Positions 10,736 to 21,786 of a stretch of 64,000 nt of DNA are shown here, in pieces. The notes below the pieces were generated by a model that was given only the letters and a program-made list of their open reading frames with translations, was not told where the DNA came from and did not search any database. A program made the position numbers and the translations under genes. Position 1 is the stretch's first letter. Every line of letters begins with the position of its first letter. The DNA comes from Diphasiastrum complanatum (lineage: Eukaryota; Streptophyta; Lycopodiopsida; Lycopodiales; Lycopodiaceae), in NCBI GenBank assembly GCA_029204225.1, contig CM055094.1, positions 18,996,065-19,060,064 of the forward strand, in the 5' to 3' direction.

Positions 10736-11208
10736 ACTAACATAACTTCTCATGTAAATGCAAATCGTATTGCACATCAAAGTTTTCTTTCCATCTACTC
10801 AAAAAGTTCACATCAAAGAAAAAACAGTCTTATCAATCTGAAAATCATGGCAAGAAACTTTGAATATTTTGGATCACAATGAGCACCAACGTGAATCTTG
10901 AAATTCAGAAAATACCGAGTGTGTTGGATCAAATGGAGCGGCAAGTTTATTTCAAACTTTTGCAATTTAGAAATTTGCAATTTCAACACACATCTATTGA
11001 AAAAATATTTTGCTTATTTTGCTCATAACTGCAAAGCTTTGATTTTGCATATAAAGCAAGAAACTTGGAGTGTGATGGATCAAAAAGAGCGCCAAGGTCA
11101 TTTTAAACTTTTCCAATTAATTTTTTTTTATAATTAAGACGAGTTTTAATAGCTTACAAGATATATAACAAGTTGGTTTTCTACTAGATTAATCTATCGA
11201 TTATTAAG
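10736..11208. other. Spacer between M and K (unit 1)
   Basis: About 470 bases also found at 18,166-18,629 and 42,279-42,751. It could hold the K promoter but I see no clear TATA box close enough to the K start. Two related stretches (GAAACTTTGAATATTTTGG and GAAACTTGGAGTGTGATGG) suggest an old internal duplication. Confidence 0.4.
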
Positions 11209-11512
11209 ATGTCTAAATATCATCTCCATATTGATCTTCCCACAGAATATGCTCCACTGTCGAGAAAAAATCTGAAAGGATCCACCTTACCAGCTCACCA
11301 AAGGACAAAAGACAGGAAACAAGTTTCAAACAGGTTTTAAAGAAGAGCATGAAATTCTATTTTGGATTTTTAGTAAAACAGAATATCCAGAGATAATTAA
11401 GAATTATATGAGCGACACACCTAGAATAGGTGATTTTAAGGTGGAATGGTATTCGGTTCACACACCAAGAGCTACAGGGAGTGAAAATCCAAAACTTAGC
11501 GAAATGTTTTAA
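11209..11512 (+). pseudogene. Gene K copy 0, large internal deletion
   Basis: Keeps the K start (MSKYHLHIDLPTEYAPLSRK) and its last exon (GFKEEHEILFWIFSKTEYPEI, ending SEMF and TAA at 11,510-11,512). The first exon is cut after about 38 codons, at GACAGGAAAC, and joined to TTTCAAACAGG of the last exon. Both introns and the middle of the protein are gone. The joint is not at splice sites, so this is a genomic deletion and not a spliced copy. Confidence 0.7.
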
Positions 11513-11543
11513 CTGATCAAACAACATTTATATAGCTAAAACC

Positions 11544-11549
11544 AATAAA
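11544..11549 (+). terminator. AATAAA polyadenylation-type signal after K copy 0
   Basis: AATAAA 31 bases after the K stop; the same spacing holds at the other K copies with an intact last exon. Confidence 0.45.
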
Positions 11550-11612
11550 ACCCAAGCCGTACACTCGTCGATCCAACAACGGATCAGATCTATGGCGCGT
11601 AATACAACCGTC

Positions 11613-11965
11613 CACACGTGTGAGACCACACGTGCTACAATACACGTCAATCTGCCATTCAGCCATCTGCCCACACGTGCGAGCTAACACGTGCCAGAAC
11701 ACACGTCACCAAACCATTCGACCACATCACCACATGTGCAAGTTTCACACATGCGGATGCAGAAGTGTGGTCCCACACGTCAAGTACTGATTGGGCCACG
11801 TGACCACACGTGCGAGCCGATACGTGGATCCATTCGACCACGTGTACCCACGTGAGATCCCACACGTGTTGATCCAGATGTACAGTTTCACACATGCGTA
11901 TACAAACGTGTGGTTCCACATGTCAGCTACTGACTGGGCCACGTGTCACTGGGATTCACACGTGG
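11613..11965. promoter_or_regulatory. Dense CACGTG (G-box) array, unit 1
   Basis: I count 13 ACGTG cores in about 350 bases, most within full CACGTG or CCACGTG. They sit in degenerate direct repeats of roughly 110-120 bases (CCATTCGACCAC, TCACACATGCG and TGATTGGGCCACGTG recur). ACGTG cores are bound by plant bZIP and bHLH factors; that this array is used is inference. It lies between the end of K and a TATA box. Confidence 0.6.
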
Positions 11966-11979
11966 CAAAATTTTTCTCC

Positions 11980-11986
11980 TATATAA
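11980..11986 (+). promoter_or_regulatory. TATA box (unit 1)
   Basis: TATATAA in CTCCTATATAAGTCC, directly after the CACGTG array. At 21,847 and 45,573 the same box stands about 330 bases before the H3-like gene. Here that gene is missing; the first ATG after the box (12,009) opens only 23 codons to 12,080. Confidence 0.6.
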
Positions 11987-12084
11987 GTCCATTCCCGGGG
12001 ATTGTACAATGGCCGGTGATTCCAGGGATTTCAGAAAGGTCAACATACGACGAGTTGAGGCTACAACTACAACCACATAGTCCT

Positions 12085-12470
12085 ACCATAGTCTTGTGTG
12101 GTTTACCACATGGCCTACCATAGACTTGTGTAGCAGGCCACATAGGCCTGCAATTGACCAAGGCTGTCATAGGTGCCCACGTGTCAAGTCACGTATGACT
12201 GCCATGTGGCAAATCATGCAGGCTTGGGGCTAGCCACGTGGCAAGCCACGTAGGCCCATCATAGGCTGGCAAGCTAACCAGACTCTGCCTATGTGGTCTG
12301 CTATTTGCAAAGCCTATCGCACACTACCACATGGCAAGCCATGTAGGTCTACCACACGGCAAATCATGCAGGCTTGAGGGTTCCATGTGGCGAGCCATGT
12401 AGGCCTACCATAACCTTGTATGTCAAGTCAACTGGGCCCTGTGCCACGTAGGCTTGAGTGGACCTAGAGA

Positions 12471-12472
<2 letters not shown>
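12085..12472. repeat. Satellite-like repeat, unit 1
   Basis: Built from variants of GCCATGTAGGCTTG and GTGTGGCAAGCCA, partly palindromic. It ends with the GACCTAGAGATCTATATA edge that has expanded into the TA tract. Related to 22,566-23,378 and 46,300-47,102. Confidence 0.7.

Positions 12473-12554
<82 letters not shown>
12473..12554. repeat. (TA)41 microsatellite
   Basis: An 82-base perfect TA tract. The same place in the other units holds only a short TATATATATATA-type run (22,700 and 46,424), so this is an expansion specific to unit 1. Confidence 0.95.
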
Positions 12555-12556
<2 letters not shown>

Positions 12557-12675
12557 TGGGCTCAAATCTCTTGCCATAAAAACTAGCCAAGAAGATAAAC
12601 TTTTTCAAACCCTAAATGTGCCCTAAAAGACACAAAAAATAGCAAGTATCAAATCTAAAAAATCAGCACCAAAAT

Positions 12676-13524
12676 GTGTCAAAACCACACATTAGATGGA
12701 TGCAGGAACTCCCCCTCCTACAAGCCTTGTGTGCTGAAAATTTCAGCCTAAAATTGCATTACAAACTCAAAACACCAGCATGCGAAGAATTAGGTTACCC
12801 CCAAAAAAGCAATATTTCTTTGAACGGGACTGACGATTTGAAAACTATTATGACTAAAATGATTTGTTCGGCATTTAAAATCGCCAAAATCAAATTGCTC
12901 AAATACAAATGAATATCTGGAACCAATGATTTTAAATGGGTTTCGAAAAATACAGGTTCATACGAATGGAGTACTATAGACCGCAAGAATACCTTATGCA
13001 TTTGGAATTCCTATTTGATAGACAATTGCATTATCAGACTTGGGGATCATACTTGGCGACAGGTCGGGGGAACACCAATGGGTTTTTCATATTCACCAAT
13101 GTCTTGTAATTGGTACTTTTCTTTTTTTAAACTGCAGTTTACTAAGAGGCTTGCAAGATTAGGGGAAATTAAATTTATAAACGACTTCAAATATTCGTTC
13201 AGGTACATTGACGATATATGCTTTATCAATAATCATACGGTTGGACGTTTCCTAGACAAGACTCAACCAAGAACACCTGACAATCCTTTTTGGATCTATC
13301 CCCTGGAATAACTTGAGATAGACGGAAACAGCAACACATGTAATTTGGTGAACTTCCTGAATATTACAATTACCTTTATCCCAATTACCGGTTGTACACA
13401 ATATAATAAAAGAGGAGACCTTCTTTTTCGCTTTTTGCAATATATACACCTTGCCTCATATAGACCCGTGTTTAACTCATATAATAGATCTGTGGTAACT
13501 TGGGTTAGCTTGACATGTATCTAG
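12676..13524 (+). pseudogene. Reverse transcriptase pseudogene (GTPMG...YIDD type), not LTR class
   Basis: One frame runs through 12,676-13,524 with only two stops inside, TGA at 12,910-12,912 and TAA at 13,309-13,311. Seen in order: a DDLKTIMTKM stretch, GGTPMGFSYSP (motif B-like, from 13,066), the catalytic RYIDDICFI with YIDD at 13,204-13,215, NPFWIYPLE, NFLNITIT, then a YNKRGDLLF...YIHLASYRPV stretch. These motifs differ from copia (YVDD) and gypsy RTs. They resemble, from memory, RT-like proteins of Penelope-like or single-copy rvt-like type, but I cannot settle the class. No endonuclease domain is visible. The N-terminus probably extends upstream or is lost. This copy is the only one in the window. 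Confidence 0.6.
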
Positions 13525-13539
13525 GCAATTAATAAAACA

Positions 13540-13820
13540 ACAACACACCTCTGGATGGCTTCACAAGCTTCTCTAACTCATTCTTATGATACTATCGTTA
13601 TGTCTAACTTTCCAAATACTAGATGCAAGAGTATTTGACAGATTCCTAATTTTTTACTCTCCAAGTGTTGTTTGTAGCTCATCGTATATGCTTTGAGAAT
13701 AATGTTACTAGTTATATTAATTTTGGGGGGGGGGGGGGGGGGGGGGATTTTGGATTTTTTGCTCTTAAATAGGGATTTTAGAAGTTCCTTTATTGCATTC
13801 AGGTTTGCCATTACTTTTTC
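13540..13820 (-). repeat. Inverted fragment of the 25.85-26.19 kb block
   Basis: Reverse complement of a repeat seen on the plus strand at 25,850-26,190 and 50,590-50,900 (CTTCACAAGCTT, TCTAACTCATTCTTAT, ACTCTCCAAGTGTTGTTTG). It includes a 22-base G run at 13,725-13,746, matching C runs in the plus-oriented copies. Bases 13,821-13,977 show nothing. Confidence 0.7.
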
Positions 13821-13977
13821 CCTATTTACTTTTTTGGGTTAAGGCAATTGAAAGCCTTAAAAAAAAAGCAATTTTTGTTGAGTACTTTGTAGACCTAGCA
13901 ACCGTATCCTTTTAGAGGTGTATGCTATTTTTTTCCATTTGAAAAAGGCTTCTAATAATCACTTAAGGGTCACTTGA

Positions 13978-14995
13978 TTGGAAATTGGCACAGTGGCAAT
14001 TCATAGTATGGATTGTCAGCCGATTACCAAAAGGAGTGCAAAGGGAATGTCCTCCATATTGAAAGATGCTATCCGAGTAGCTAAAGCCTACGATAGCACC
14101 GTGATTGCCTCACGGAAGAGTATGCACAGCCAATCAGCCCAAAAGCCTAAGAATGAAAAACCAAAAAATAATAAGATAAGAAATCTATTTTTTGATGAAC
14201 TAGAAGCTACTGCTTGCCAACAAACTTGGGCATCATGCCAAAGAGAGATCCGAGAGGGAAAATAAATCATCAAGTTTCATGGTGATGGATTTACCGACAG
14301 GTAAATTGAAAGTCGATTTGTTAAATGGTTGTGAATTGAAAGTTGATTTGTTAAATGGTTGTGAATATACTTGTAACTTCAGTACACTTTCTTTCAAGTC
14401 TAATCAATGGTTTCAAGTTAAAGGCAATATTCTAGGGAAAGACATAGGTATAATGTTTGATTTTGGAGGTACTCACAACCTTTTGGATGTGCGGCTTGTA
14501 TAAAAGCTTCGGGTGCCCACCATGGCCAGTGATCAACATTATGTGGTCCTCTAGCCTCAGGGTCAGACACAGAAGTTTGGGATGTGAAAGTCCCTAATTT
14601 GGAGGTTCGGATGCAAGATCATGTTGAGCGGCTCGACTTCCATGTTATGAATCTTGCTAGAACTTATGTAATCCTAGGATATGAATGGCTTTTTGATAAA
14701 TCAGATTCGTTGAAAATAGATTTTAAAAACCATACTATTGTATTTAGAGATAAGTTTGACCAGATAGTCTCTATTTATAGGGAGACTAATGTACTCCCAT
14801 CACCGATGGTTTCCTCGGCGGAAGTTATGGAAAAACTACATAATTCTAAGTATGAGCTTTTTCATCTTGTTTTGAAATCTTGTATGCTTTGTGATGTGAA
14901 TGTGTTAACATGCTTTAACACCAAAAATTAGCATCAAGAACAGCTTTTAATGCAAGATTTAAAACAAAAGTTTAATGATGTTTTTCCTAAATAGC
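13978..14995 (+). pseudogene. Ty3/gypsy gag end and retropepsin, broken (fullest copy)
   Basis: Three frames in a row: 13,978-14,265 (basic, Lys-rich KPKNEKPKNNK, probably the gag-protease linker), 14,279-14,503 and 14,584-14,931. The retropepsin active site is at 14,459-14,470 and reads DFGG where the family has D-S/T-G-A/S/T, followed by THNLLD. The second signature, VILGYEWL, is at 14,668-14,691. IDFKNHTIVF and FNDVFP near the end mark the step toward gypsy RT. Stops and frameshifts separate the pieces. A tandem 29-base duplication (TTGAAAGTCGATTTGTTAA repeated) lies at about 14,306-14,362. Confidence 0.7.
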
Positions 14996-15890
14996 TAAGA
15001 TTTTCTGAGGTACATACTTCTAATTATATTGCAGTCCGTTGTTAGCACATAATCAAATTTTTCTAAAATGAAATCTTTGAAATGTTTTAGAAAAGAGCAA
15101 GAACATAAAGATAGATTTTCAATTTCAAAATTGCAGAAAACATCAAACAGAAAGTACCATTCACTTTTGATGTTAGGTAAGTATGACCAAGCAAACACAA
15201 TATCATGGAAGGACTTGTGTATATAAGGCCAAAGATTGTAATAAAATACGAGTGTAAAAGTGTCTCACATGAATGGTAACTTGGGGCAAACATTCTATTA
15301 CAGTAGCGTAAATGTAAAAATATCTTTGCCTTGTCCTTGCGCGTGCTGAGTTGTAGTCGATCCACCGTATTCCTAGTGAGAGTTCTTCTATGCAGATCCT
15401 CGTCATCCTGCGAGCTAGTTAATACCTGTAAAAGCTCAGTCTTTTAGCTAGTAAGTCTTCTTTTGCACCACTGCCTTGTCCTTCCTTCTCTTTATATCAT
15501 GTATACTTCTTTCTTTTTCCCATATTTCGTCCAAAAACCACCAAACTAGGGTTGTTTAGGTTGAAAGAAGCAGGCCTTTTATTTGAGTTTTGGAAGAATT
15601 TATCTTGGATAGTGAAAAAACGTGGTCTTTTGAGGAGGCGTTCAATCTCTTTGATGTTTTCAGCATCTCCTAAGTTGGCAAGGAGTTTAGCAGAAGGGTT
15701 TGCAACAAATCAATCATGTGCTGGCGTAAAAAGAGAAAAGTATGTGTGACTTGACAACATCTCTGGTGAGCCTGTAGCCAAAGAAAAAAGCCATTCATCT
15801 AATTTTGGAAGGATGCACCAGGGAAGAATTTACTAAGATTGTTCATCATGAAACACGATGATCCCAAAAAAAAGAAATGACATGGAGACC
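14996..15890. repeat. Block S (2)
   Basis: Second copy of the unidentified sequence after the gypsy remnant; the 65-codon frame is at 15,552-15,749. Confidence 0.5.
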
Positions 15891-16215
15891 TATTTTTTTT
15901 TAATTTTATAAAAAAAATATCCATATCTAAAATGCTTCAAATAAAGATATTGTAATGCTAAAAAAAATGTTGTATTCTGGAAGAAAATTAATCAAGCTAC
16001 TAAAATTTTGTTAATAGATTTTTATTGATAAATGCACATTAGCTTATATGATATAATAATACTATTCAAAATGAAATCATTGGAGACAACCATTAGAATA
16101 ACTAAAAAAAAACTTTTTGCTTATTAAAACAAAAGTTTTTAAATTATTTTTAAAAATTTTAGAAGTGTTTTAAATTACAATTCTTGTATCAAGAACAATA
16201 TTTTTTAAATTATGA
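15891..16215. other. AT-rich block (2), shortened
   Basis: Matches only the first half of the AT-rich block; it breaks off at TTTTTAAATTATGAC, the same joint as at about 40,690. No gene. Confidence 0.55.
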
Positions 16216-16745
16216 CCTAACCTGAAATGAAAGGAATCATATGCACATAAATATGCCTCTTCAAATCATTCCTACAAGATCAGTTGAATCATCATGCAAT
16301 AATCATCGTTTCCACATCCTATCAGAGCAACATTGCTCCAAAGTTTTCCACAAATTTCTAGTCTCCATACACTGCCGAGCAATACTCTACATACACTGCT
16401 CAGAGAGCCTAGCCCCCATGCTCTGCAATCACTGTGGACTGAGCCAAGCGTCCATACTCTGCATTCACTCTGGACTGCGCTGAGCTTCCATACTCTGCAT
16501 ACAAAGTTGACTGAGCCGAGTCCATCCAAAGACGACCGATCCGAAGCCCTCCACAGTCGACCGAACCGAGACTCCACTTGTCTGTTACCAGAGCCGAACC
16601 TTCAACAGAGTCATCAGCCAACTCCAGAACCTGTCTGCCACAACATCTTCCAGTTCTGATGACCCAACTCAAGATAGAATTGACATCACCATGGAAAGTC
16701 TCGATATCTATGAGATGAACACTTGGTACCAGGAGGCACACTAGT
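16216..16745 (+). repeat. Block R (3), left-truncated
   Basis: Begins with about 85 bases of copia B leader (CCTAACCTGAA, TTCCTACAAGATCAG) joined to R at CATCGTTTCCACATCC. The 36-bp units are present and it ends with the shared TAG at 16,741-16,743. The same joint is found at 40,780. Confidence 0.6.
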
Positions 16746-16764
16746 TCTTAAGCCACAAAGAGTT

Positions 16765-17433
16765 CCATCTTTTAGTGGCGATGTATCATTCGCTACGACA
16801 GTGCTTGATTACTCCTTTGCATCCTTGGACACCATCTACATACATCCACCACGGATCCGGAGCGCCATCATCATCCATTTTCAAAAACCCTAAGCTGCCG
16901 AGATCTGCTACATTACACAAAAATCGTCACATCTAGCAAAAGCCAAATGCTGAAGGGTAGTGCTCCTAGAGCTTGTCAAAACCGCACATTCAACACCGAT
17001 TTGGGTTGAAAGCTCGCTACTAGTACGTTACTGTGAATAAACATCATCGTTTCCACGTCCTATCAGAACGACATTGCTCCAAATTTGTCCACAAATTTCT
17101 AGTCTCCATACACTGCCGAGCAATACTCTACTGCTCATAGAGCCGAGCCCCCATACTCTGCATTCACTGTGGACCGTCCATACTCTGCATACAAAGTTGA
17201 CCGAGATGAGTCCATCAAAAGTCGACCGATCCTAAGCCCTCCATAGTCGACCGAGCCGAGACTCCACTTGTCTGATACCAGAGCCGAACCTTCAACAGAG
17301 TCCTCAGCCGAGTCCAGAACATGTCTGCGACAACATCTTCCAGTTCTAATGACCCAACTCCAGATAGAATTGATATCACCATGGAAAGCCTCGATATCTC
17401 TGAGATGAACACTTGGTACCAGGAGGCACACTA
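16765..17433 (+). repeat. Block R (4), extra copy in unit 1
   Basis: A further R in direct orientation; it has lost most of the 36-bp array (one unit removed, leaving GTGGACCGTCCATACTC) but keeps the tail to the TAG at 17,431-17,433. Unit 2 has no counterpart at this place. Confidence 0.6.
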
Positions 17434-18165
17434 GTTCCTGAGCCACATAGAGTTCCAACTTCCTCTATTGATCAGTGACTATTAGAGCCCATTTCGATTG
17501 CATATTGCTTATGACCACACCAACAGATTTTCTAGTTCATGTTACCTCCTAAACAAAATTTTGTTTATATCATCCCTATTTCTGGAGCTGACCTCAATAC
17601 ATTATTGGGCTATCTTCTGATAGATGTCACTTTGCAATAGTTGAGCCACTGACCTCGATTTTGAGACCACTTGATGCTAGCAGATAAAAGCTTGGGAGAC
17701 TCCCTCAGAACCGGCCAAGAATACCAACTCTACTTCCAGGCCTATTGCAACAGATTCCACGCAAGCGGCTTCTCAAAAGAGAAAGAGTTCCTTCTCTCCA
17801 CAAGGGCCAACTGCAAAGCACCAAACGATCGACCTAGTGAAGCTTACATTGAGAAAGACACTCATGTACTCTATGTCACAGACGAAGGATCGATACAAGC
17901 CAAGCGTCATGCTTCATCAGATGAAACAGACTCAAATAATATGGAGTTTACATTCGAGGAGTTCCATGGCCCAAAAGGGCTGTATAAGAAATGCCACGTA
18001 AGAGAGAGAAAATCGTCGAATTTTAAAACTCCGACCGAGTTTTTGGTCTGCCCGCACAACTCCGATGACTTGACCTCACTAGTAACGTATGTAGTTAACT
18101 GGAAGTTGGGTAGCCGCAACGCGTGGTGTCCATACTTCAAGATTCTATTTTCTACCATTAACTAA
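17434..18165 (+). pseudogene. Gene M copy 2, about 320-base deletion
   Basis: The N-terminal part stops at AATACATT and is joined to ATTGGGCTATC, removing the middle of the protein; a short ATT overlap suggests repair by microhomology. The C-terminal half is one open frame from 17,671 to 18,165 (164 codons): ADKSLGDSLRTGQEYQLYFQ, EKDTHVLYVTDEGS, HASSDETDS, FEEFHGPKGL, TPTEFLVCPHNSDDL, then NWKLGSRN and the stop. The acidic HASSDETDS stretch sits where copy 1 has the Pro-rich linker. Function unknown. Confidence 0.5.
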
Positions 18166-18629
18166 CATGACTTCTCATGTAAATGCAAATCGTATTGCAC
18201 ATCAAAGTTTTCTTTCCATCTACTAAAGCGTTCACATCAAAGAAAAACAGTCTTATCGATCTGCAAATCATGGCAAGAAACTTTGACTATTTTGGATCAC
18301 AATGAGCGCCAACGTGAATCTGAATTTTTGAAATTCAGAAAATACGGAGTGTGTTGGAGTGGCAAGGTTATCTCAAACTTTTGCAATTCAGAAATTTGCA
18401 ATTTCAACACACATGTATTGAAAAAATATTTTGCTTATTTTGCTCATAACTGCCAAGCTTTGATTTTGCATATAAAGCAAGAAACATGGAGTGTGATGGA
18501 TCAAAAAGAGCGCCAAGGTCATTTCAAATTTTGCCAATTATTTTTTTTTTATAATTAAGACGAGTTTTAATAGCTTACAAGATATATAACAAGCGGGTTT
18601 TCTACTAGATTAATCTATTGATTATTAAG
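18166..18629. other. Spacer between M and K (unit 1, second M-K pair)
   Basis: Same sequence as 42,279-42,751, with a small deletion. No gene seen. Confidence 0.4.
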
Positions 18630-20059
18630 ATGTCTAAATATCATCTCCATATTGACCTTTCCACAGAATATGCTCCACTGTCGAGAAAAACTCTGAAAGG
18701 ATCCACCTTACCAGCTCACCAAAGGACGAAAGACAGGAAACATTGTGATCTATGGGTTGTTGGAAGTTTGTATCCAATCAATCCAAGCTCAATGCAACAT
18801 CCAAATTTTAGATCAGTCACACAACTCATACTGTGTTTGTGTGAAGGACACAATAGTCTATTGGGTTATTGTGAAAGATTGAAAAGTTATGGCATTAGTT
18901 GTTCAATGAAAAAAATCCACTATTTGGAAAATATGTTGAATGGTTTGCTTACTGACTACCGAGAAAAATCAATTTTTTGTTGCAAATAAAAGAAGAAAAT
19001 GAAATCTTGAAGATAGATAATTCTCGTTTGCAAGATATTATATTAAACCTCAACCAAGAACCTGACAATATGAAACTAATTGTACAAACATTTTGTACCT
19101 CATATTGTCAAATAAATGTAGAAGTAAACACATTTCGGATGAAAATACTGAACAATAAGCAAAAAAGAGTTATTTTAAAAAGTATTGACGAGCTCTCAAC
19201 AAGTGGGGTTCAACGGAAAAAAGGAATATATGCTTTCAAGTAGGATTACGTTTTAAACTAATCATGTGTTTTGTTTCATCTAGCACATCAATGGTTGTGA
19301 ATTGTTTCTTTCTAAATCTTATTTTTATTTTGCGGAGCAGCTTTAGTCACCAATGAAAATCCGAAAGACAAGGACATGATTGGAAAGTCTTTGAGTGCAA
19401 TACTTACAGCCAAGTCAACGACAAGTCTATTTGGAAGTCAACGATATTCTCGAATCGAGCCCAAGATTGCAGAGGCCCGTATGGGTGAAGTCGGCAAGAT
19501 CATTGACCAAAAATTGATACAAGGAGCATGTGATTATTCTGGTATTAGCAGGGATGCATATGACACAATGTTTAAAATTATCAAAGAGGCATTTGGACAA
19601 GTACATATAAAACAATTTCCTATTCCCCGGCCCTTTCAAATCAAATTAGAGAGGGATGTGTTAAACAAGAATTTTCAAAACATCATTGATATTCCTTACC
19701 ATATCAATGAAATTCATAACTCAAAACATGGCACTTTGTCATATGATTCTACCAACAATATGTTTGTAGATCTGAATCATTTATAGAGATTTATTATAAA
19801 GTTTTATGGAATCACAAACGAAATTGAAAGGGTTAGTGTTACACTTATGAATGGAACATTAAGCAATACGATAAACTCGGAGAGTCTTAATTTCAGTGTG
19901 CAGTCCGAAAATAATATTTGGTGGTTGGCAACTTTCCAGGTTTAAATCTATTCTATTGAGTACTAGCAACTAATTCATCTCGAGAATTAATGGTTTTGTG
20001 TTTTAAGCTAATATTGTTTTGTCATTATAGGTCTAAGTTCAATTCTCTTAAAATAGTTA
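18630..20059 (+). pseudogene. Gene K copy 1, last exon lost
   Basis: Exon 1 starts at 18,630 (MSKYHLHIDLSTEYAPLSRK). A coiled-coil-like stretch (KEENEILKIDNSRLQDIIL) follows from 18,977 in a shifted frame. Intron 1 would be 19,240-19,335, but its acceptor reads GG in place of AG, so correct splicing is lost. Exon 2 (AALVTNENPKDKD, then DYSGISRDAYDTMFKIIKEA) is open to a TAG at 19,784-19,786. Past the second intron the copy breaks at AAAATAGTT and is joined to the start of copy 2. The result is a tandem duplication with an offset of about 1,419 bases. The protein is not recognised. Confidence 0.65.
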
Positions 20060-21705
20060 TCATCTCCATATTGATCTTTCCACAGAATATGCTCCACTGT
20101 CGAGAAAAAATCTGAAAGGATCTACCTTACCAGCTCACCAAAGGACGAAAGACAGGAAACATTGTGATCTATGGGTTGATGGATGTTTGTATCCAATCGA
20201 TCCAAGCTCAATGCAACATCCAAATTTTAGATCAGTCACACAACTCATACTGTGTTTGTGTGAAGGACACAATAGTCTATTGGGTTATTGTGAAAGATTG
20301 AAAAGTTATGGCATTAGTTATTCAATGAAAAAAATCCACTATTTGGAAAACATGTTGAATGGTTTTCTTACTGACTACCGAGCAAAAGAAACTTTTTTTT
20401 GCAAACAAAAGAAGAAAATGAAATCTTAAAGATAGATAGTTCTCGTTTGCAAGATATTATATTAAACCTCAACCAAGAAACTGACAATATGAAACTAATT
20501 TTACAAACATCGTGTACCTCATATTGTCAAATAAATGTAGAAGTAAATCCATTACGAAAGAAAATACTGAACAATAAGCGAAAAAGAGTTATTTTAAAAA
20601 GTATTGACGAGCTCTCAACAAGTGGGGGTCAACGGACAAAAAAAATATATGCTTTCAAGTAAGATTATGTTTTAAAATATTCATGTGTCTTGTTTCATCT
20701 AGCACATCAATGGTTGCGAATTGTTTTTTTTCTAAATCTTATTTTTGTTTTGCAGAGCAGCTTTAGTCACCAATGAAAATCCGAAAGACAAGGACATGAT
20801 TGGAAAGTCCTTGAGTGCAGTACTTACAGCCAAATCAACGACGAGTCTACTTGGAAATCAACGATATTCTCGAATCAAGCCCAAGATTGCAGAGGCCCTT
20901 ATGGGCGAAGTCGGCAACATCATTGATCGAAAATTGATACAAGGAGCATGTGATTATTCTGGTATTAGCAGGGATGCATATGACACAATGTTTAAAATTA
21001 TCAAAGAGGCATTTGGACAAGTACATATAAAACAATTTTCTTTTCCTCGGCCCTTTCAAATCAAATCAGAGAGGGATGTGTTAAACAGGGGTTTGCAAAA
21101 CATCATTGGTATTCCTTAACATATCAATGAAATTTAAAACTCAAAACATGGCACTTTGTCATATGATTCTACCAACAATATGTTTGTAGATCTGAATCAT
21201 TTATAGAGATTCATTGTAAAGTTTTATGGAGTTCTCCAAGTAACATGAATCAGAAGTAATAAAGGGACAAAAGCTGGAAAGGGCTAGTGTTACACTTATG
21301 AATGGAACATTAAGCAATACGATAAACTCGGAGAGTCTTAATTTTAGTGTGCAGTCCGAAAATAATATTTGGTGGTTGGCAGCTTTCCAGGTTTAAATCT
21401 ATTCTATTGAGTACTAGCAACTAATTCATTTCGAGAATTAATGGTTTTGTGTTTTAAGCTAATATTGTTTTGCTATTATAGGTCTGAGTTCAATTCTCTT
21501 AAAATAGTTCATGATTTTGTGTTTCAAACAGGTTTTAAAGAAGATCATGAAATTCGATTTTGGACTTTTAGTAAAACAGATATCCAGAGATAATTAAGAA
21601 TCATATGAGCAACACAGAATAGGTGATTTTAAGGTGGAATGGTATTTGGTTCACACACCAAGAGCTACAGGGAGTGAAAATCCAAAACTTAGCGAAATGT
21701 TTTAA
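20060..21705 (+). pseudogene. Gene K copy 2, complete layout but broken
   Basis: Starts inside codon 4 of exon 1, so its ATG is missing. Exon 1 holds WVDGCLYPIDPSSMQHPNF and is shifted at a run of eight T at 20,393-20,400. Intron 1 is 20,659-20,755 with normal GT and AG, and splicing would join the frames as AFK and AALV. Exon 2 has a private TAA at 21,117-21,119 and the shared TAG at 21,204-21,206. The last exon has small deletions (PLNV and neighbours missing) and ends SEMF at 21,703-21,705. An insertion near 21,230 (TTCTCCAAGTAACATGAATC) is not in other copies. Confidence 0.65.
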
Positions 21706-21736
21706 CTGATCAAACAACATTTATATAGCTAAAACC

Positions 21737-21742
21737 AATAAA
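21737..21742 (+). terminator. AATAAA signal after K copy 2
   Basis: AATAAA 31 bases after the SEMF stop, in the same context as the other copies. Confidence 0.45.
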
Positions 21743-21786
21743 ACCCAAGTCGTACACTCGTCGATCCAACAACGGATCAGATATAT

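Noticed and set aside
11659-11942. Minus-strand frames across the CACGTG array
   Set aside because: Translations of CACGTG-rich direct repeats; no conserved frame between 11.7 and 45.3 kb.
12009-12080. 23-codon frame after the unit 1 TATA box (MAGDSRDF start)
   Set aside because: Too short, no copy elsewhere and no family.
12423-12608. Frame with repeated Tyr-Ile
   Set aside because: Translation of the TA tract.
13015-13311. Assignment of the RT remnant to a copia or gypsy element
   Set aside because: YIDD with GTPMG, WIYPLE and the tail do not fit the copia or gypsy RT patterns, and no LTR, integrase or RNase H lies beside it.
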